Part shown: piece after piece, positions 16,566 through 24,939 of the stretch | How the letters are laid out: every line of letters starts with the position of its first letter | How positions within the stretch are numbered: position 1 is the first letter of the stretch | DNA from: Alcanivorax sp. | Lineage (GTDB): Bacteria; Pseudomonadota; Gammaproteobacteria; Pseudomonadales; Alcanivoracaceae | Reading direction: 5' to 3' | Length of the DNA stretch: 64,000 nucleotides | Assembly (NCBI RefSeq): GCF_019431375.1 | Contig: NZ_CP080267.1 | Span: 310,001 to 374,000 of the forward strand | The notes under the pieces: model-generated | Seen by the model: the letters and a program-made list of their open reading frames with translations, nothing else | The model's database searches: none | Told to the model about the DNA's origin: nothing | Made by a program: the position numbers and the translations under genes

Positions 16566-17417
16566 CTAGCGTTCCGATTCGATGTTACGAACCAGGCGAT
16601 GAATTTTTTGGCTGCGTTCAAGAAAGGCATCGCTGACTGGGCTCATTACTCCTCTCAACATGGACAGAGGCTTCCAGCGGGCCGGGGCAATGATCGAGGC
16701 GGAGCGGGTTGCCAGGCCGGCAACCAGGGCGGTGGCGATTTCTTCTGGTTGTACCTGCTTTCTCAGCACCGCCGGGAAGACGCTTTCAATCAGCTCGGAG
16801 GCGGTGGCATGGCCGCCAAAGGCGATATCGGCAATCGGAGTTGCCGTCCAGCCTGGGTAGAGCACGCTGGCGCTGGCACCGGTGCCAGCCAGTTCGGCTC
16901 GCAGGGCTCTACCCAGCATCTCAACTGCGGCTTTGGAGCTGGCATAGGGCGCATTGACCATGCCGTTGATAAAAGAGTAAATCGAGGAAGTGATGACAAT
17001 TTAACCGTTATTGCGCTGAATTTCTGGCAGGGCCGCGCGAATGGTGCGCCAGACGCCAAACAGATCCACCTCGATGATTTTTTCAAACTCGGCCTCGTCA
17101 CAGCTGGCGATGGTAGCCGGGGTGTTACGCCAGGCGATACCCGCATTGGCAAAAGCGATATCCAGCCGGCCAAAGCGTTCCACGCTTTGCTGAACGACGG
17201 CTTTCGAGGCGGCGCCATCGGTGACGTCGAGCGGCAGGGCAAGAACCCGCTCGGCATCGAATTCTGCAGCAAGAGCATCCAGTGTCTGTCGGGATAAATC
17301 CGTCAGCACCAGACTGGCTCCTTGTTGATAGAGTGCCCGCGCGCTGGCGGCACCAATGCCGCCGGTGGCGCCGGTAATAAGAGCCACCTTGCCGTTCAGA
17401 TCATACTTCTTGCCCAC
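16566..17417 (-). pseudogene. Short-chain dehydrogenase interrupted by an in-frame TAA
   Basis: Both halves read in the same frame, separated by one stop codon at 17001-17003. The upstream half begins at GTG 17417 with GGGAGGACAGC before it and carries the NAD(P) motif TGATGGIG and the FANAGIAW loop (variant of NNAG). After EIQRNNG comes TAA and then IVITSSIYSFINGM and the catalytic YASSK in the downstream half. Reading through gives 283 aa, a normal classical SDR. CAA to TAA (Gln) is the simplest origin. The product as written lacks the catalytic Tyr and Lys, so it should be inactive. A sequencing error at one base is the main alternative. Confidence 0.85.
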
Positions 17418-17688
17418 TTGCTGTCCTCCCTCGGTGTGGTTGTGTCCGGTAGCCGTGAAATGGCACCAAAGGCGCCGGGCCAGACAAAATAAGGACAGAA
17501 CCATACCATTGATGCTCAGTGAGGGTCCTGTGCGATTCGGTGGCAGGCAGGTTTTAAAACGGTGAAGGAGTGAAGGAGGGATATGCCTGTGGATCCTGTC
17601 TTCTATCGATTGGCCTGGCAGGAAGGGGTCTTTTCCTTCTGTCCCCGGCACAATCACGATTACAGGAATGATCTGAAAGGATGCGGTT

Positions 17689-18597
17689 ATGGGCAAATCA
17701 ACCTGGCGGCCGGCGATGATGCCGGATCTTTCCGGTAAGACGATTTTGGTGACTGGTGCCAACAGCGGGATTGGTCTGGAAGCCGTGAAATTGTTTGCCG
17801 GCAAGAATGCGGAAGTGATCATGGCCTGCCGCAATGTGGAGAAGGCCAACGCGGCGGCGGCTGAAGTGAGGGCGGTGGTGCCTGAGGCCCGGCTGGAGGT
17901 CATGGCGCTGGACCTGGCAGATCTGGCGTCGGTGAAGTCGTTTGCCGACGCGGTAAAGCAGCGCTTTGCAAAGCTGGATGTGCTGCTGAACAACGCTGGC
18001 CTGATGGCGCCACCCTTGCAGCGGACCAAAGACGGTTTCGAGATCCAGTTTGGCACCAACCATCTGGGGCATTTTGCCCTGACCGGTCAGCTTCTTGAGC
18101 TGCTGGAGGCGGCGGATGCGCCCCGTATCGTGCAGATATCCAGCCTGGCGCACCGTGGCGGCAAACTGATGTGGGGCAACCTGAATGCGGAAAAAAGCTA
18201 TTCCCGCTGGGCGTTTTATTGCCAGAGCAAGCTGGCCAACCTGATTTTCGCCAGGGACCTGAACCGCCGCCTGGAAAAGGCTGGTTCGACGATTCATGCC
18301 TATGCCGCCCACCCGGGCTACTCTGCCACCCACCTGCAGGACACCGTGCCCGCGGGAGGCCTGTTCAATATCATCATGGCTCAGCCGGCGGAAATGGGCT
18401 GCCTGCCCGGGGTCATGGCCGCCACCAGCCCGGATGTGGAGCCGGGCGGCTACTATGGCCCGGACAGCAGGATCATGGAATTGCGGGGCTACCCGGCCCC
18501 GGCGTATGCCCGCAAGATCACCGACAATAAAACCGTGGCGCAGCGGCTGTGGCAGGAATCGGAGCAGTTGACCGGGGTGCATTATCTGAACGATTAG
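17689..18597 (+). CDS. SDR family oxidoreductase (retinol dehydrogenase/POR-like)
   Basis: A 302-aa short-chain dehydrogenase. NAD(P)-binding TGANSGIG is at 22-29, with ACRN after strand 2 suggesting NADP; NNAG is near 100; the catalytic pair is Tyr177 and Lys181 in YCQSK. Overall it resembles the WWOX/retinol dehydrogenase/protochlorophyllide-reductase-like group. ATG 17689 follows GAAAGGATG; ATGs at 17716 and 17719 are possible alternatives closer to the domain. It diverges from the broken SDR, with 271 bp between, so the two may have shared control. The substrate is unknown. Confidence 0.85.
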   Translation: MGKSTWRPAMMPDLSGKTILVTGANSGIGLEAVKLFAGKNAEVIMACRNVEKANAAAAEVRAVVPEARLEVMALDLADLASVKSFADAVKQRFAKLDVLLNNAGLMAPPLQRTKDGFEIQFGTNHLGHFALTGQLLELLEAADAPRIVQISSLAHRGGKLMWGNLNAEKSYSRWAFYCQSKLANLIFARDLNRRLEKAGSTIHAYAAHPGYSATHLQDTVPAGGLFNIIMAQPAEMGCLPGVMAATSPDVEPGGYYGPDSRIMELRGYPAPAYARKITDNKTVAQRLWQESEQLTGVHYLND

Positions 18598-18700
18598 GCT
18601 GCTTGTCGGGTGTTGCGCGGCGTTGTTCACCGGGCATAGGTAATTGTGCGCTTTTCCACTAAAATCCCCGGCTGACTATCAATTCCGGAGCAAGCATCTC

Positions 18701-19423
18701 ATGGGCCGCGCCTACCAGAACCGTAAAGAATCCATGGCCAAAACCTCGGACATGAAGGCCAAGGTTTACAGCCGCTATGGTCGTGAGATCTACGTGTGTG
18801 CCAAAGCCGGTGGCGTGGACCCGTCAGCCAACCTGGCTCTGCGTGGCCTGATCGAGCGGGCCAAGAAGGATCAGGTGCCTGGTCATGTGATCGAGAAAGC
18901 CATCGACAAGGCCAAAGGCGGTGGCGGCGAAGACTTCGCCCCGGCACGTTACGAAGGCTATGGCCCCGGTGGCTGTATGGCGATCATCGAATGCCTGACT
19001 GACAACCCCAACCGCACCTTCGGTGATGTGCGCGTGGCGTTTACCAAGACCAAGTGCAAGATCGGCACCCAGGGCACCGTGGCCCATATGTTCGATCACG
19101 CGGCCATTTTTGTGTTCCGTCACGATGACGAAGAGGCGGTGCTGGAAGCTCTGATGGAAGCGGATGTGGATGTGACCGATATTGAAAACGAAGACGGCAT
19201 GCTCACCGTATTCACCCCCAACACCGAATATGCCAAGGCCCGCCAGGCGCTCACCGCGGCTTTCGAAGGGATCGATTTCGAAGTGGATGAGATCCAGTTT
19301 ATTCCACAGAGCTATACCACGGTGAGCGGCGATGACCGGGAGTTGTTCGATAAATTCCTGGCCATGCTCAACGATCTGGACGATGTGCAGAACGTGTATC
19401 ACAACGTGGATCTGGCGGAATAA
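18701..19423 (+). CDS. YebC/PmpR-family protein (YeeN-like)
   Basis: A 240-aa YebC-family protein. Landmarks are the N-terminal AKVYSRYGREIYVCAK, VIEKAIDKAKGGGGEDF and YEGYGPGGCMAI, then FGDVRVAF and the acidic C-terminal domain. The start MGRAYQNRKESM follows the family; I reject the upstream Met at 18644. YebC proteins are annotated as transcription regulators, and recent work points to relief of ribosome stalling at proline-rich stretches. The N-terminus and the lone gene are more like the second paralogue YeeN than the ruv-linked YebC. A CAGAGG-type inverted-repeat element follows. Confidence 0.87.
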   Translation: MGRAYQNRKESMAKTSDMKAKVYSRYGREIYVCAKAGGVDPSANLALRGLIERAKKDQVPGHVIEKAIDKAKGGGGEDFAPARYEGYGPGGCMAIIECLTDNPNRTFGDVRVAFTKTKCKIGTQGTVAHMFDHAAIFVFRHDDEEAVLEALMEADVDVTDIENEDGMLTVFTPNTEYAKARQALTAAFEGIDFEVDEIQFIPQSYTTVSGDDRELFDKFLAMLNDLDDVQNVYHNVDLAE

Positions 19424-19427
19424 AACA

Positions 19428-19570
19428 CTTTTTCACCACAGAGGCCGCAGAGAGCACGGAGTAAAAACAGGAAGACTCTGCATCGTTGTCGCGAGCAACC
19501 TGCCCAGTATCACTGGAAAATAGCTGCCGGTTTTTTTCCTCTGTGTCTCCGTGCCCTCTGTGGAAAAAAC
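19428..19570. repeat. Two-ended inverted-repeat element (CACAGAGG word)
   Basis: Left arm near 19430-19462: TTCACCACAGAGG and AGAGAGCACGGAG. Right arm near 19536-19568 reads the reverse complement, CTCCGTGCCCTCTGTGG, with an extra CCTCTGTG unit. The arms enclose about 75 bp. Similar CACAGAGG/CACGGAG repeats occur between genes in many proteobacteria. It lies between convergent genes (YebC-like and E2) and may also terminate both. Confidence 0.6.
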
Positions 19571-19580
19571 GCCCTTGTCT

Positions 19581-20684
19581 CTATAGAGCCAGATCGGCCA
19601 GCAGCGCAGCCAGAAAACGGGCTGCCTGGCCCCCGTTGAGGGCGCGGTGGTCGAAGGTGACACTGACCGGTAGCTGCACATCCTCGAATAACTCCCCATT
19701 GCGGATACCCGGCTGGGTGAAGCGTTTGCCGGCGCCGACAATGGCCACCTGCGGGGGCACCACCACCGGGGTGGCATAGCGGCCGCCCAGGGTGCCGAAG
19801 TTGCTCAGGGTGAGGGTTGCGCCTTGTAATTCTTTGGCGGGAATTTTTCGCTGTTCCACATCCCGGCGCAGGTGGTTGAGGCCGTCGCGCAGGTCCGCCG
19901 GTTCCCGGTTGGCAACGTCCCGCAGTACCGGCACGAACAGGCCGTCCGGGGTGTCCACGGCGATGCCCAGGTCCACTTTTTCCACTACCCGCATGCTCAG
20001 ATGTTCGCCATCGAACCAGGCATTTGCCGCCGGCTCCGCCCGGCAGCCGGCGACGATGGCACGGATCAGGCGCAGGGTAATATCAGTGTCTTGCGGCCAG
20101 TGGCTGACGCTGACCTGGTCGAACAGGCTCACCGGCACCACCTGCTGCCCGGCGTTGGCCATGGTCTTTGCCATGGTGCGGGCCACGCCCTTGAGTGGGG
20201 TGCTGTCGCCGTGGCTGTGTTTCAGGTTCGCCTGTTGCTGCACATCCTCCAGGGTAATGCTGCCCGCCGGGCCGCTGCCCTTGATCTGGTCCAGGTTGAC
20301 GCCCAGGTGGCGGGCCAGGGCGCGGATGGCCGGAGTGGTGCCGCCGGAAGGGCGGGAGTGGGGGACGGCGCCGACCACGAAGCTGTCCGGATTGTCCGCA
20401 TCCTCCTGGCTTTGCAGGTTCCCCACCACGGTCTGGCTGCCGCTGCCCTCGTCGCCGGCATAGGCCAGCAGTGGTTCGCCGGTATGCACCAGATCGCCGC
20501 TGGCCACGAACAGGGTGGCGATGGTGCCGTCCTGGGGAGCGGGGATATCGACAATGGCCTTGGCGGTTTCTACGCTGAGCAGCAGGTCATCCACCTTTAC
20601 GGTGTCGCCTTCCTTCACGTGCCACTCGACCACTTCCGCTTCCTGCAAACCTTCGCCCAGATCGGGCAGGGTGAAGTAGGGCAT
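19581..20684 (-). CDS. 2-oxoacid dehydrogenase E2 acyltransferase (branched-chain type)
   Basis: A 367-aa E2 component. Domains in order: one lipoyl domain (1-80) with lipoylated Lys42 in ETAKA; a peripheral-subunit-binding domain (about 114-150, TPAIRALARHLGV); and the catalytic acyltransferase domain. The active-site motif reads HRALNGG with His346, so the Asp of the usual HxxxDG is Asn350. It follows the E1 beta gene on the minus strand with a hairpin spacer and has GGGAGG before the start. Clustering with leucine dehydrogenase makes a branched-chain oxoacid substrate more likely than pyruvate; that is inference. Confidence 0.87.
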   Translation of the reverse strand: MPYFTLPDLGEGLQEAEVVEWHVKEGDTVKVDDLLLSVETAKAIVDIPAPQDGTIATLFVASGDLVHTGEPLLAYAGDEGSGSQTVVGNLQSQEDADNPDSFVVGAVPHSRPSGGTTPAIRALARHLGVNLDQIKGSGPAGSITLEDVQQQANLKHSHGDSTPLKGVARTMAKTMANAGQQVVPVSLFDQVSVSHWPQDTDITLRLIRAIVAGCRAEPAANAWFDGEHLSMRVVEKVDLGIAVDTPDGLFVPVLRDVANREPADLRDGLNHLRRDVEQRKIPAKELQGATLTLSNFGTLGGRYATPVVVPPQVAIVGAGKRFTQPGIRNGELFEDVQLPVSVTFDHRALNGGQAARFLAALLADLAL

Positions 20685-20704
20685 GGTTGCCTCCCTGTTG
20701 GTCG

Positions 20705-20741
20705 GGTCGGACGTCTAAGGTCTGACGTCAGACGTCCGACC
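20705..20741. repeat. 12-bp inverted repeat between E1 beta and E2 genes
   Basis: GGTCGGACGTCT (20705-20716) and AGACGTCCGACC (20730-20741) are perfect inverted copies around a 13-base spacer that repeats GACGTC. It begins 5 bp beyond the E1 beta stop on the minus strand. It could be an mRNA-stabilising or attenuating hairpin, or another two-ended repeat element. Confidence 0.7.
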
Positions 20742-20745
20742 TTTC

Positions 20746-21753
20746 TCAATATTCCAACGTTTTCTTTGCCGCCGCCACGATCCGTTCCACGCTCGGCATG
20801 TAGTGCTGTTCCATGGCGAAGTAGGGCATGGGGCAGTCGTAGCCGGTGACGCGCTCTATGGGGGCGAGCAGGTGCATGAGGGCGTCGCTGGCCAGGGTGG
20901 CGGCGATCTCGGCGCCAAAGCCGCCGTTGTGAGGGGCTTCGTGGACGATGACCACGCGGCCGGTCTTGCTGGCGGTGGCAATCAGGGTGTCCCGGTCCAG
21001 CGGGTTGAGGGTGGCCACGTCGATCACTTCCGCCTTGATGCCCTCTTCGGCCAGTTGCTCGGCGGCGGCCAGGGTTTCGTGAATCATGGCCCCCCAGCTG
21101 ATCAGACTCACATCTTCGCCGGCACGCAGGGTGAAGCAGCGGTCCAGGGGCAGAGGGTCATCGTCCAGTTCCACCGGCAGCCGTTGCAGGCGGTAGAGCC
21201 GTTTCGGCTCCAGGAACAGCACCGGGTCCGGGCAGGCGATGGCGGCGCGCAGCAGCCCGTAGGCCCGGGCCGGGGACGAGGGGATCACCACACGCAGGCC
21301 AGGAATATGCGCAAACAGGGCCTCGGTGCTTTCACTGTGATGTTCAGGGGCGTGGATGCCACCGCCGAAGGGCGCGCGGATCACCAGCGGGCAGCTCAGC
21401 CGGCCCCGGGTGCGGTTGCGCAGGCGGGCGGCATGGCTGATCAGCTGTTCCAGGGCGGCATAGATAAAGCCCATGAACTGGATCTCGGCGACGGGTTTCA
21501 GGCCCTGGCTGGCCATGCCCACTGCCAGCCCGGCGATCAGGTTTTCCGCCAGCGGGGTGTCCATGACCCGGCGGAAACCAAACGTCTCTTTCAAGCCTTC
21601 GGTGGCACGGAACACGCCGCCGTTGGTGGCGATGTCCTCGCCCAGTACCACCACGTTTTCATCGGCTTCCATGGCGTGGCGCAGGGCCTGATTGACCGCT
21701 TCCAGCAGGTTCAACGGTACGCTGGTGTCCGGGTGTGGTTGGGCGCTATGCAT
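20746..21753 (-). CDS. 2-oxoacid dehydrogenase E1 beta subunit
   Basis: A 335-aa transketolase-like beta subunit. The N-terminus NLLEAVNQALRHAMEADENV, the loop GEDIATNGGVFRAT and the central FGGGIHAPEHHSES are standard for branched-chain and pyruvate E1 beta chains. It works with E1 alpha to bind thiamine diphosphate and decarboxylate the oxoacid. Its start overlaps the E1 alpha stop by 8 bp (21746-21753) with GGGAGGCC upstream, so translation is probably coupled. No odd residues were noticed. Confidence 0.92.
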   Translation of the reverse strand: MHSAQPHPDTSVPLNLLEAVNQALRHAMEADENVVVLGEDIATNGGVFRATEGLKETFGFRRVMDTPLAENLIAGLAVGMASQGLKPVAEIQFMGFIYAALEQLISHAARLRNRTRGRLSCPLVIRAPFGGGIHAPEHHSESTEALFAHIPGLRVVIPSSPARAYGLLRAAIACPDPVLFLEPKRLYRLQRLPVELDDDPLPLDRCFTLRAGEDVSLISWGAMIHETLAAAEQLAEEGIKAEVIDVATLNPLDRDTLIATASKTGRVVIVHEAPHNGGFGAEIAATLASDALMHLLAPIERVTGYDCPMPYFAMEQHYMPSVERIVAAAKKTLEY

Positions 21754-22807
21754 GGTGGCCTCCCGGTTGTTGTTGTAGCAGGTGTTGCCGTTGTGCCTTG
21801 AGGGCCTCGGGCAGCTCGGCGTAGAGGTAGTCGAGCATGTCGGTGGGGGCCTGTGGTGGCTGGTTCAGGTAAGTCTCCACCGCTTTATCTACCTGTTGCT
21901 GGCAATCGGCCTGCCACTGTTTTTCCTGCTCCGCATCCCAGTGGCCGGCGTCGGCCAGGGTCTGGCGCAGCCGAGCCACCGGTTCGCGCTGCCAGGCGGC
22001 GTGCAGGTCGCTGGCCTTGCGGTAGCGGCCAGCGTCGTCGGCGGTGGTGTGGTCGCTGAGCCGGTAGCTGACCGCTTCGATCAGGGTGGCGCCCTTGCCA
22101 TGGCGGGCCTTGTCCAGGGCGTAGTCCAGCGCTTCCAACAGGGCAGGCAGGTCGTTGCCGTCCACCTGGAAGCCTTCGATGCCGGCGGCCACGGCTTTCT
22201 GGGCGATGGTGTCGCTGGCGGTCTGCAGGCTGCGTGGTACGGAAATGGCCCATTGGTTGTTGTTGACCATCACCACCAGTGGCAGCTGCCAGACCCCGGC
22301 CACATTGAGGGCTTCATGGAAATCGCCGCGGGAGGTGGCTCCATCGCCACAGGTGGCCAGCACGGCGGCCTTTTCGTGGCACAGTTTGGTCTTGGTGGCG
22401 ATGCCGGCGGCCTGGGTGAGCTGGGTGGCGATGGGTACGCAGTTGGGCAGGTCGCGGGCGGCGGGGGTATCCACCGGGAAGGCGTTGCCGCGCTCGTCGC
22501 CACCCCAGTACTGCAGGATCAGATGCAGCGGTACGCCGCGCAGGTACTGGGTGGCGTGGTCCCGGTAGTAGGGCACGAAGACATCATCATCGTGCAGGGC
22601 CATGCCGCCGGCAATGGCGATGGCCTCGGCGCCCAGGCAGGAGGCGTAGGTGCCCAGTTTGCCGGTGCGCTGCAGGTTCACTGCTTTCTTGTCGAAGGTG
22701 CGAATCAGCGCCATATGGCGGTAGCCGTCCACCAGCCGTGGCCAGTCCGTGTTATCCGGCAGATCCGGTAGTCGGCGGTGCATGTCATAGGGAGTGGGGG
22801 TGAACAT
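21746..22807 (-). CDS. 2-oxoacid dehydrogenase E1 alpha subunit
   Basis: A 353-aa thiamine-diphosphate-dependent E1 alpha chain. The ThDP motif runs from GDGATSRGDFHEALN (154-168) to VNNNQWAIS (181-189). FVPYYRDHA and the SYRLSDHTTADD phosphorylation-loop-like segment resemble branched-chain E1 alpha. It follows the leucine dehydrogenase stop by 9 bp, with the ribosome site AGGAGG overlapping that TAG. The order amino-acid dehydrogenase, E1 alpha, E1 beta, E2 gives successive steps: deamination of Leu/Ile/Val, then oxidative decarboxylation to acyl-CoA. No E3 gene is in the cluster. Confidence 0.92.
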   Translation of the reverse strand: MFTPTPYDMHRRLPDLPDNTDWPRLVDGYRHMALIRTFDKKAVNLQRTGKLGTYASCLGAEAIAIAGGMALHDDDVFVPYYRDHATQYLRGVPLHLILQYWGGDERGNAFPVDTPAARDLPNCVPIATQLTQAAGIATKTKLCHEKAAVLATCGDGATSRGDFHEALNVAGVWQLPLVVMVNNNQWAISVPRSLQTASDTIAQKAVAAGIEGFQVDGNDLPALLEALDYALDKARHGKGATLIEAVSYRLSDHTTADDAGRYRKASDLHAAWQREPVARLRQTLADAGHWDAEQEKQWQADCQQQVDKAVETYLNQPPQAPTDMLDYLYAELPEALKAQRQHLLQQQPGGHHA

Positions 22808-22816
22808 GGCATCCTC

Positions 22817-23869
22817 CTAGGCGGCTTTCCAGGCGTGCTTGCCGGTGTCAGCGTGAAGTCGCTGTTCTGCCTGCCGGTCAGCCATTTGTGCCGGGCTGAG
22901 CTGGTTCTGGTCCGCCTGGTCCAGCAACTGGCTCAGGGTGCGGCCGATGCCGAGCACCTGGTGGCGGATGGCGCTGTGACTCTCATGTCGGTGGGCCAGG
23001 GCCAGCGAGATCAGGCCGCCAGCGTTATTGAGGTAGTCCGGGGTGTAGAGGATGTCGCGCTGGCGTAGTCGTTCAGCATCGTCGTCGCTGGCCAGCTGGT
23101 TATTGGCGGCGCCCACGATCAACCCGGCTCGCAGGCGGGGGATGGTATCGGCATTCAGCACGCCACCGAGGGCGCAGGGCATGAAGATATCGCAGGCCAC
23201 GTCGTAGATGCTGTCGGCGGGCACCCACTGGGTGTTCAGACGGTCGGCCAGCCGGTGGGCCAGGCGCGGGTCCAGGTCCGCCAGGGTGAGTCGGGCGCCG
23301 GCGCGGGCCAGCATCAGCGCCAGCTGGCTGCCCACATGGCCGAGGCCCTGAATGGCGATGTGCAAGCCCCTGGCGCCATGGCGCTGGAAGCGGTGGCGGA
23401 TAGCCGCATCCAGGGCGGCGAATACGCCCAGGGCGGTGTAGGGCGATGGATCCATGCCATCGCCGGAAAAGCCCCATACATGGCGAGTGCGGGTGGCCAC
23501 CTGGTCCAGATCGCGGATTTCCGTGCCGGCGTCCATGGCGGTGATATAGCGCCCGCCCAGCCGGTTTACGGAATCGCCGAAGGCCCGGTAGAGGGCGGCC
23601 CGGTCGTAGGGTTTGTCCGGTTCCATGATCACTGCCTTGCCGCCGCCAAGCGGCAGGCCCGCCAGAGCAGCCTTGTAGCTCATGCCACGGGCGAGACGGC
23701 AGACGTCATTGAGGGCAGTGTGTTCATCGGGGTAGGGAAGACAGCGACAGCCACCGAGGGCAGGGCCCAATCGGGTGGAGTGCAGGGCGATCAGGGCGCG
23801 CAGACCGGTTGCCGGATCCCGGAATTGATGGAGTTCGGCGACGTCGGTCTGTTCGAGGGTAGCGAACAT
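22817..23869 (-). CDS. Leucine dehydrogenase (Glu/Leu/Phe/Val dehydrogenase family)
   Basis: A 350-aa NAD-dependent amino acid dehydrogenase. The N-terminal domain has MSYKAALAGLPLGGGKAVI with substrate and catalytic lysines Lys66 and Lys78, as in Bacillus leucine dehydrogenase. The NAD domain shows IQGLGHVGSQLALMLA. Glutamate dehydrogenases differ at the GGGK surroundings, so branched-chain or aromatic substrates fit better. It is the first gene of the minus-strand operon, with AAGGAG 7 bases before ATG. The promoter should lie in 23870-24062, where I see no regulator-binding motif I can name. Confidence 0.88.
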   Translation of the reverse strand: MFATLEQTDVAELHQFRDPATGLRALIALHSTRLGPALGGCRCLPYPDEHTALNDVCRLARGMSYKAALAGLPLGGGKAVIMEPDKPYDRAALYRAFGDSVNRLGGRYITAMDAGTEIRDLDQVATRTRHVWGFSGDGMDPSPYTALGVFAALDAAIRHRFQRHGARGLHIAIQGLGHVGSQLALMLARAGARLTLADLDPRLAHRLADRLNTQWVPADSIYDVACDIFMPCALGGVLNADTIPRLRAGLIVGAANNQLASDDDAERLRQRDILYTPDYLNNAGGLISLALAHRHESHSAIRHQVLGIGRTLSQLLDQADQNQLSPAQMADRQAEQRLHADTGKHAWKAA

Positions 23870-24062
23870 GGCAACGGCTCCTTTCCCGGCAGGGTAGGTA
23901 GACCCGTTCGGGATGGCATTGTTTGGGCCGGGTAGGGCCCTTGGATTTACTTTAGCGCGGGAAACGGTGGTGTGCCTGTACGGATCTGTTATTTCTGACA
24001 GGCGGTGTTATGGGGTGGGGGAATAAGGAGGCGGCGGTGCGGAGCAGTGATACATGGTTACA

Positions 24063-24235
24063 GTAGGAGCGTCGCTGGCGGCGCGATAGTCCAATCCAGC
24101 TGCGAGTACGAGTTACGAGTTACGAGTTACGAGGAGCGAAGACCTGGCTTTTCCTGCTCCTGGGTTTTGATTTTCGAAACTCGCTTCTCGCAACTCGTCA
24201 CTGTTGGTTTATCGCGCCGCCAGCGACGCTTCTAC
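24063..24235. repeat. REPIN-like element with nested inner repeats (copy B)
   Basis: This fills most of the 394-bp gap between leucine dehydrogenase and csiV. Left REP: GTAGGAGC (24063-24070), hairpin CGTCG-CTGG-CGGCG, tail CGCGATA. Right REP is the inverted copy ending GCTTCTAC (24228-24235). Inside the pair, left, four tandem 7-mers TACGAGT (24107-24134, the last ending in G) face an inverted partner around 24173-24200 containing TCGAAACTCGCTTCTCGC. Bases 23870-24062 hold no recognisable gene. Confidence 0.75.
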
Positions 24236-24263
24236 GGCGAGGCTGGGTTGAGGGCTTGGGGAG

Positions 24264-24857
24264 CTAGCGAGTGATTCGCACCAGCATGCCGAACATGGGG
24301 TGGTCGAAGTAATAGACTTCGTGGCCGGTGAGGCGGCGGCTTTCGTGGATGTCCACATAGAAGCGCTGGCCGTTACTCTGGGTGTTGAACCAGATACGCG
24401 GTTCCACGTGAACGTAGCGGGATTCACTGAAATGCAGGGTGCCTTCCAGTTCCGGCACTGCGCCATCGTCGGTGGTCAGAGTCTGGCCGCCGCGCAGGTA
24501 GACCGGCAGGGTCTCGCCCTTGGCGCCAATGGGTTGGCGCCAGGCCTTGTGGTAAAGCTGGCGGTAGTCGCCGGTTCCGGCCATACGTTCCATCATGTAC
24601 TGCAGGACAGTCTGCTCCTCCGACAGGGGCTGCCAGGCTCCACGGGCAAGGGTATCCGGGTCGGCATATTCGCTGGTTTGCGGCTCGCCGATGGTTACCG
24701 AGCGGGAGGCATAGCGAGGTTGCAGGTCAGCGGGCCAGATTTCTTCGCTGCTGCCGTGATCGCGGGCAAATACCAGGACTTCTACGTTGTACCAGCTCTG
24801 GGCAATGGCGGGATTGGCCGCAAGGGCCAGCACAACCAGAAAAAATGCGCGAAGCAT
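24264..24857 (-). CDS. CsiV-family periplasmic protein
   Basis: A 197-aa exported protein with a signal peptide ending after NPAIA (about residue 19). The mature start SWYNVEVLVFAR and the C-terminal HPMFGMLVRIT are typical of the CsiV family, a peptidoglycan-binding protein first described in Vibrio, with relatives encoded next to mfd in pseudomonads. The start has AAGGAGAA upstream. It lies downstream of mfd on the same strand with 251 bp between, a gap containing a 10-bp palindrome. Role in cell-wall biology is inferred from the family. Confidence 0.8.
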   Translation of the reverse strand: MLRAFFLVVLALAANPAIAQSWYNVEVLVFARDHGSSEEIWPADLQPRYASRSVTIGEPQTSEYADPDTLARGAWQPLSEEQTVLQYMMERMAGTGDYRQLYHKAWRQPIGAKGETLPVYLRGGQTLTTDDGAVPELEGTLHFSESRYVHVEPRIWFNTQSNGQRFYVDIHESRRLTGHEVYYFDHPMFGMLVRITR

Positions 24858-24939
24858 CGGAAGTTCTCCTTAGATGGCCCGTGTAAAGGCCTTATCGTTA
24901 TGCTGACGTGGAGGCGTGCCCTTCCTGCTGCCTGTCGGA

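Noticed and set aside
16566..17003. Two separate genes or a programmed frameshift in the broken SDR
   Set aside because: Both parts are in the same frame with only one stop codon between them, and the downstream part has no own ribosome site or domain start.
16200..17297. A 365-codon plus-strand frame across pirin and the broken SDR
   Set aside because: Antisense to two recognisable genes and without any family resemblance.
20803..22771. Two plus-strand frames of about 330 codons opposite the E1 genes
   Set aside because: Reverse-strand shadows of conserved E1 alpha and E1 beta; no ribosome sites or motifs.
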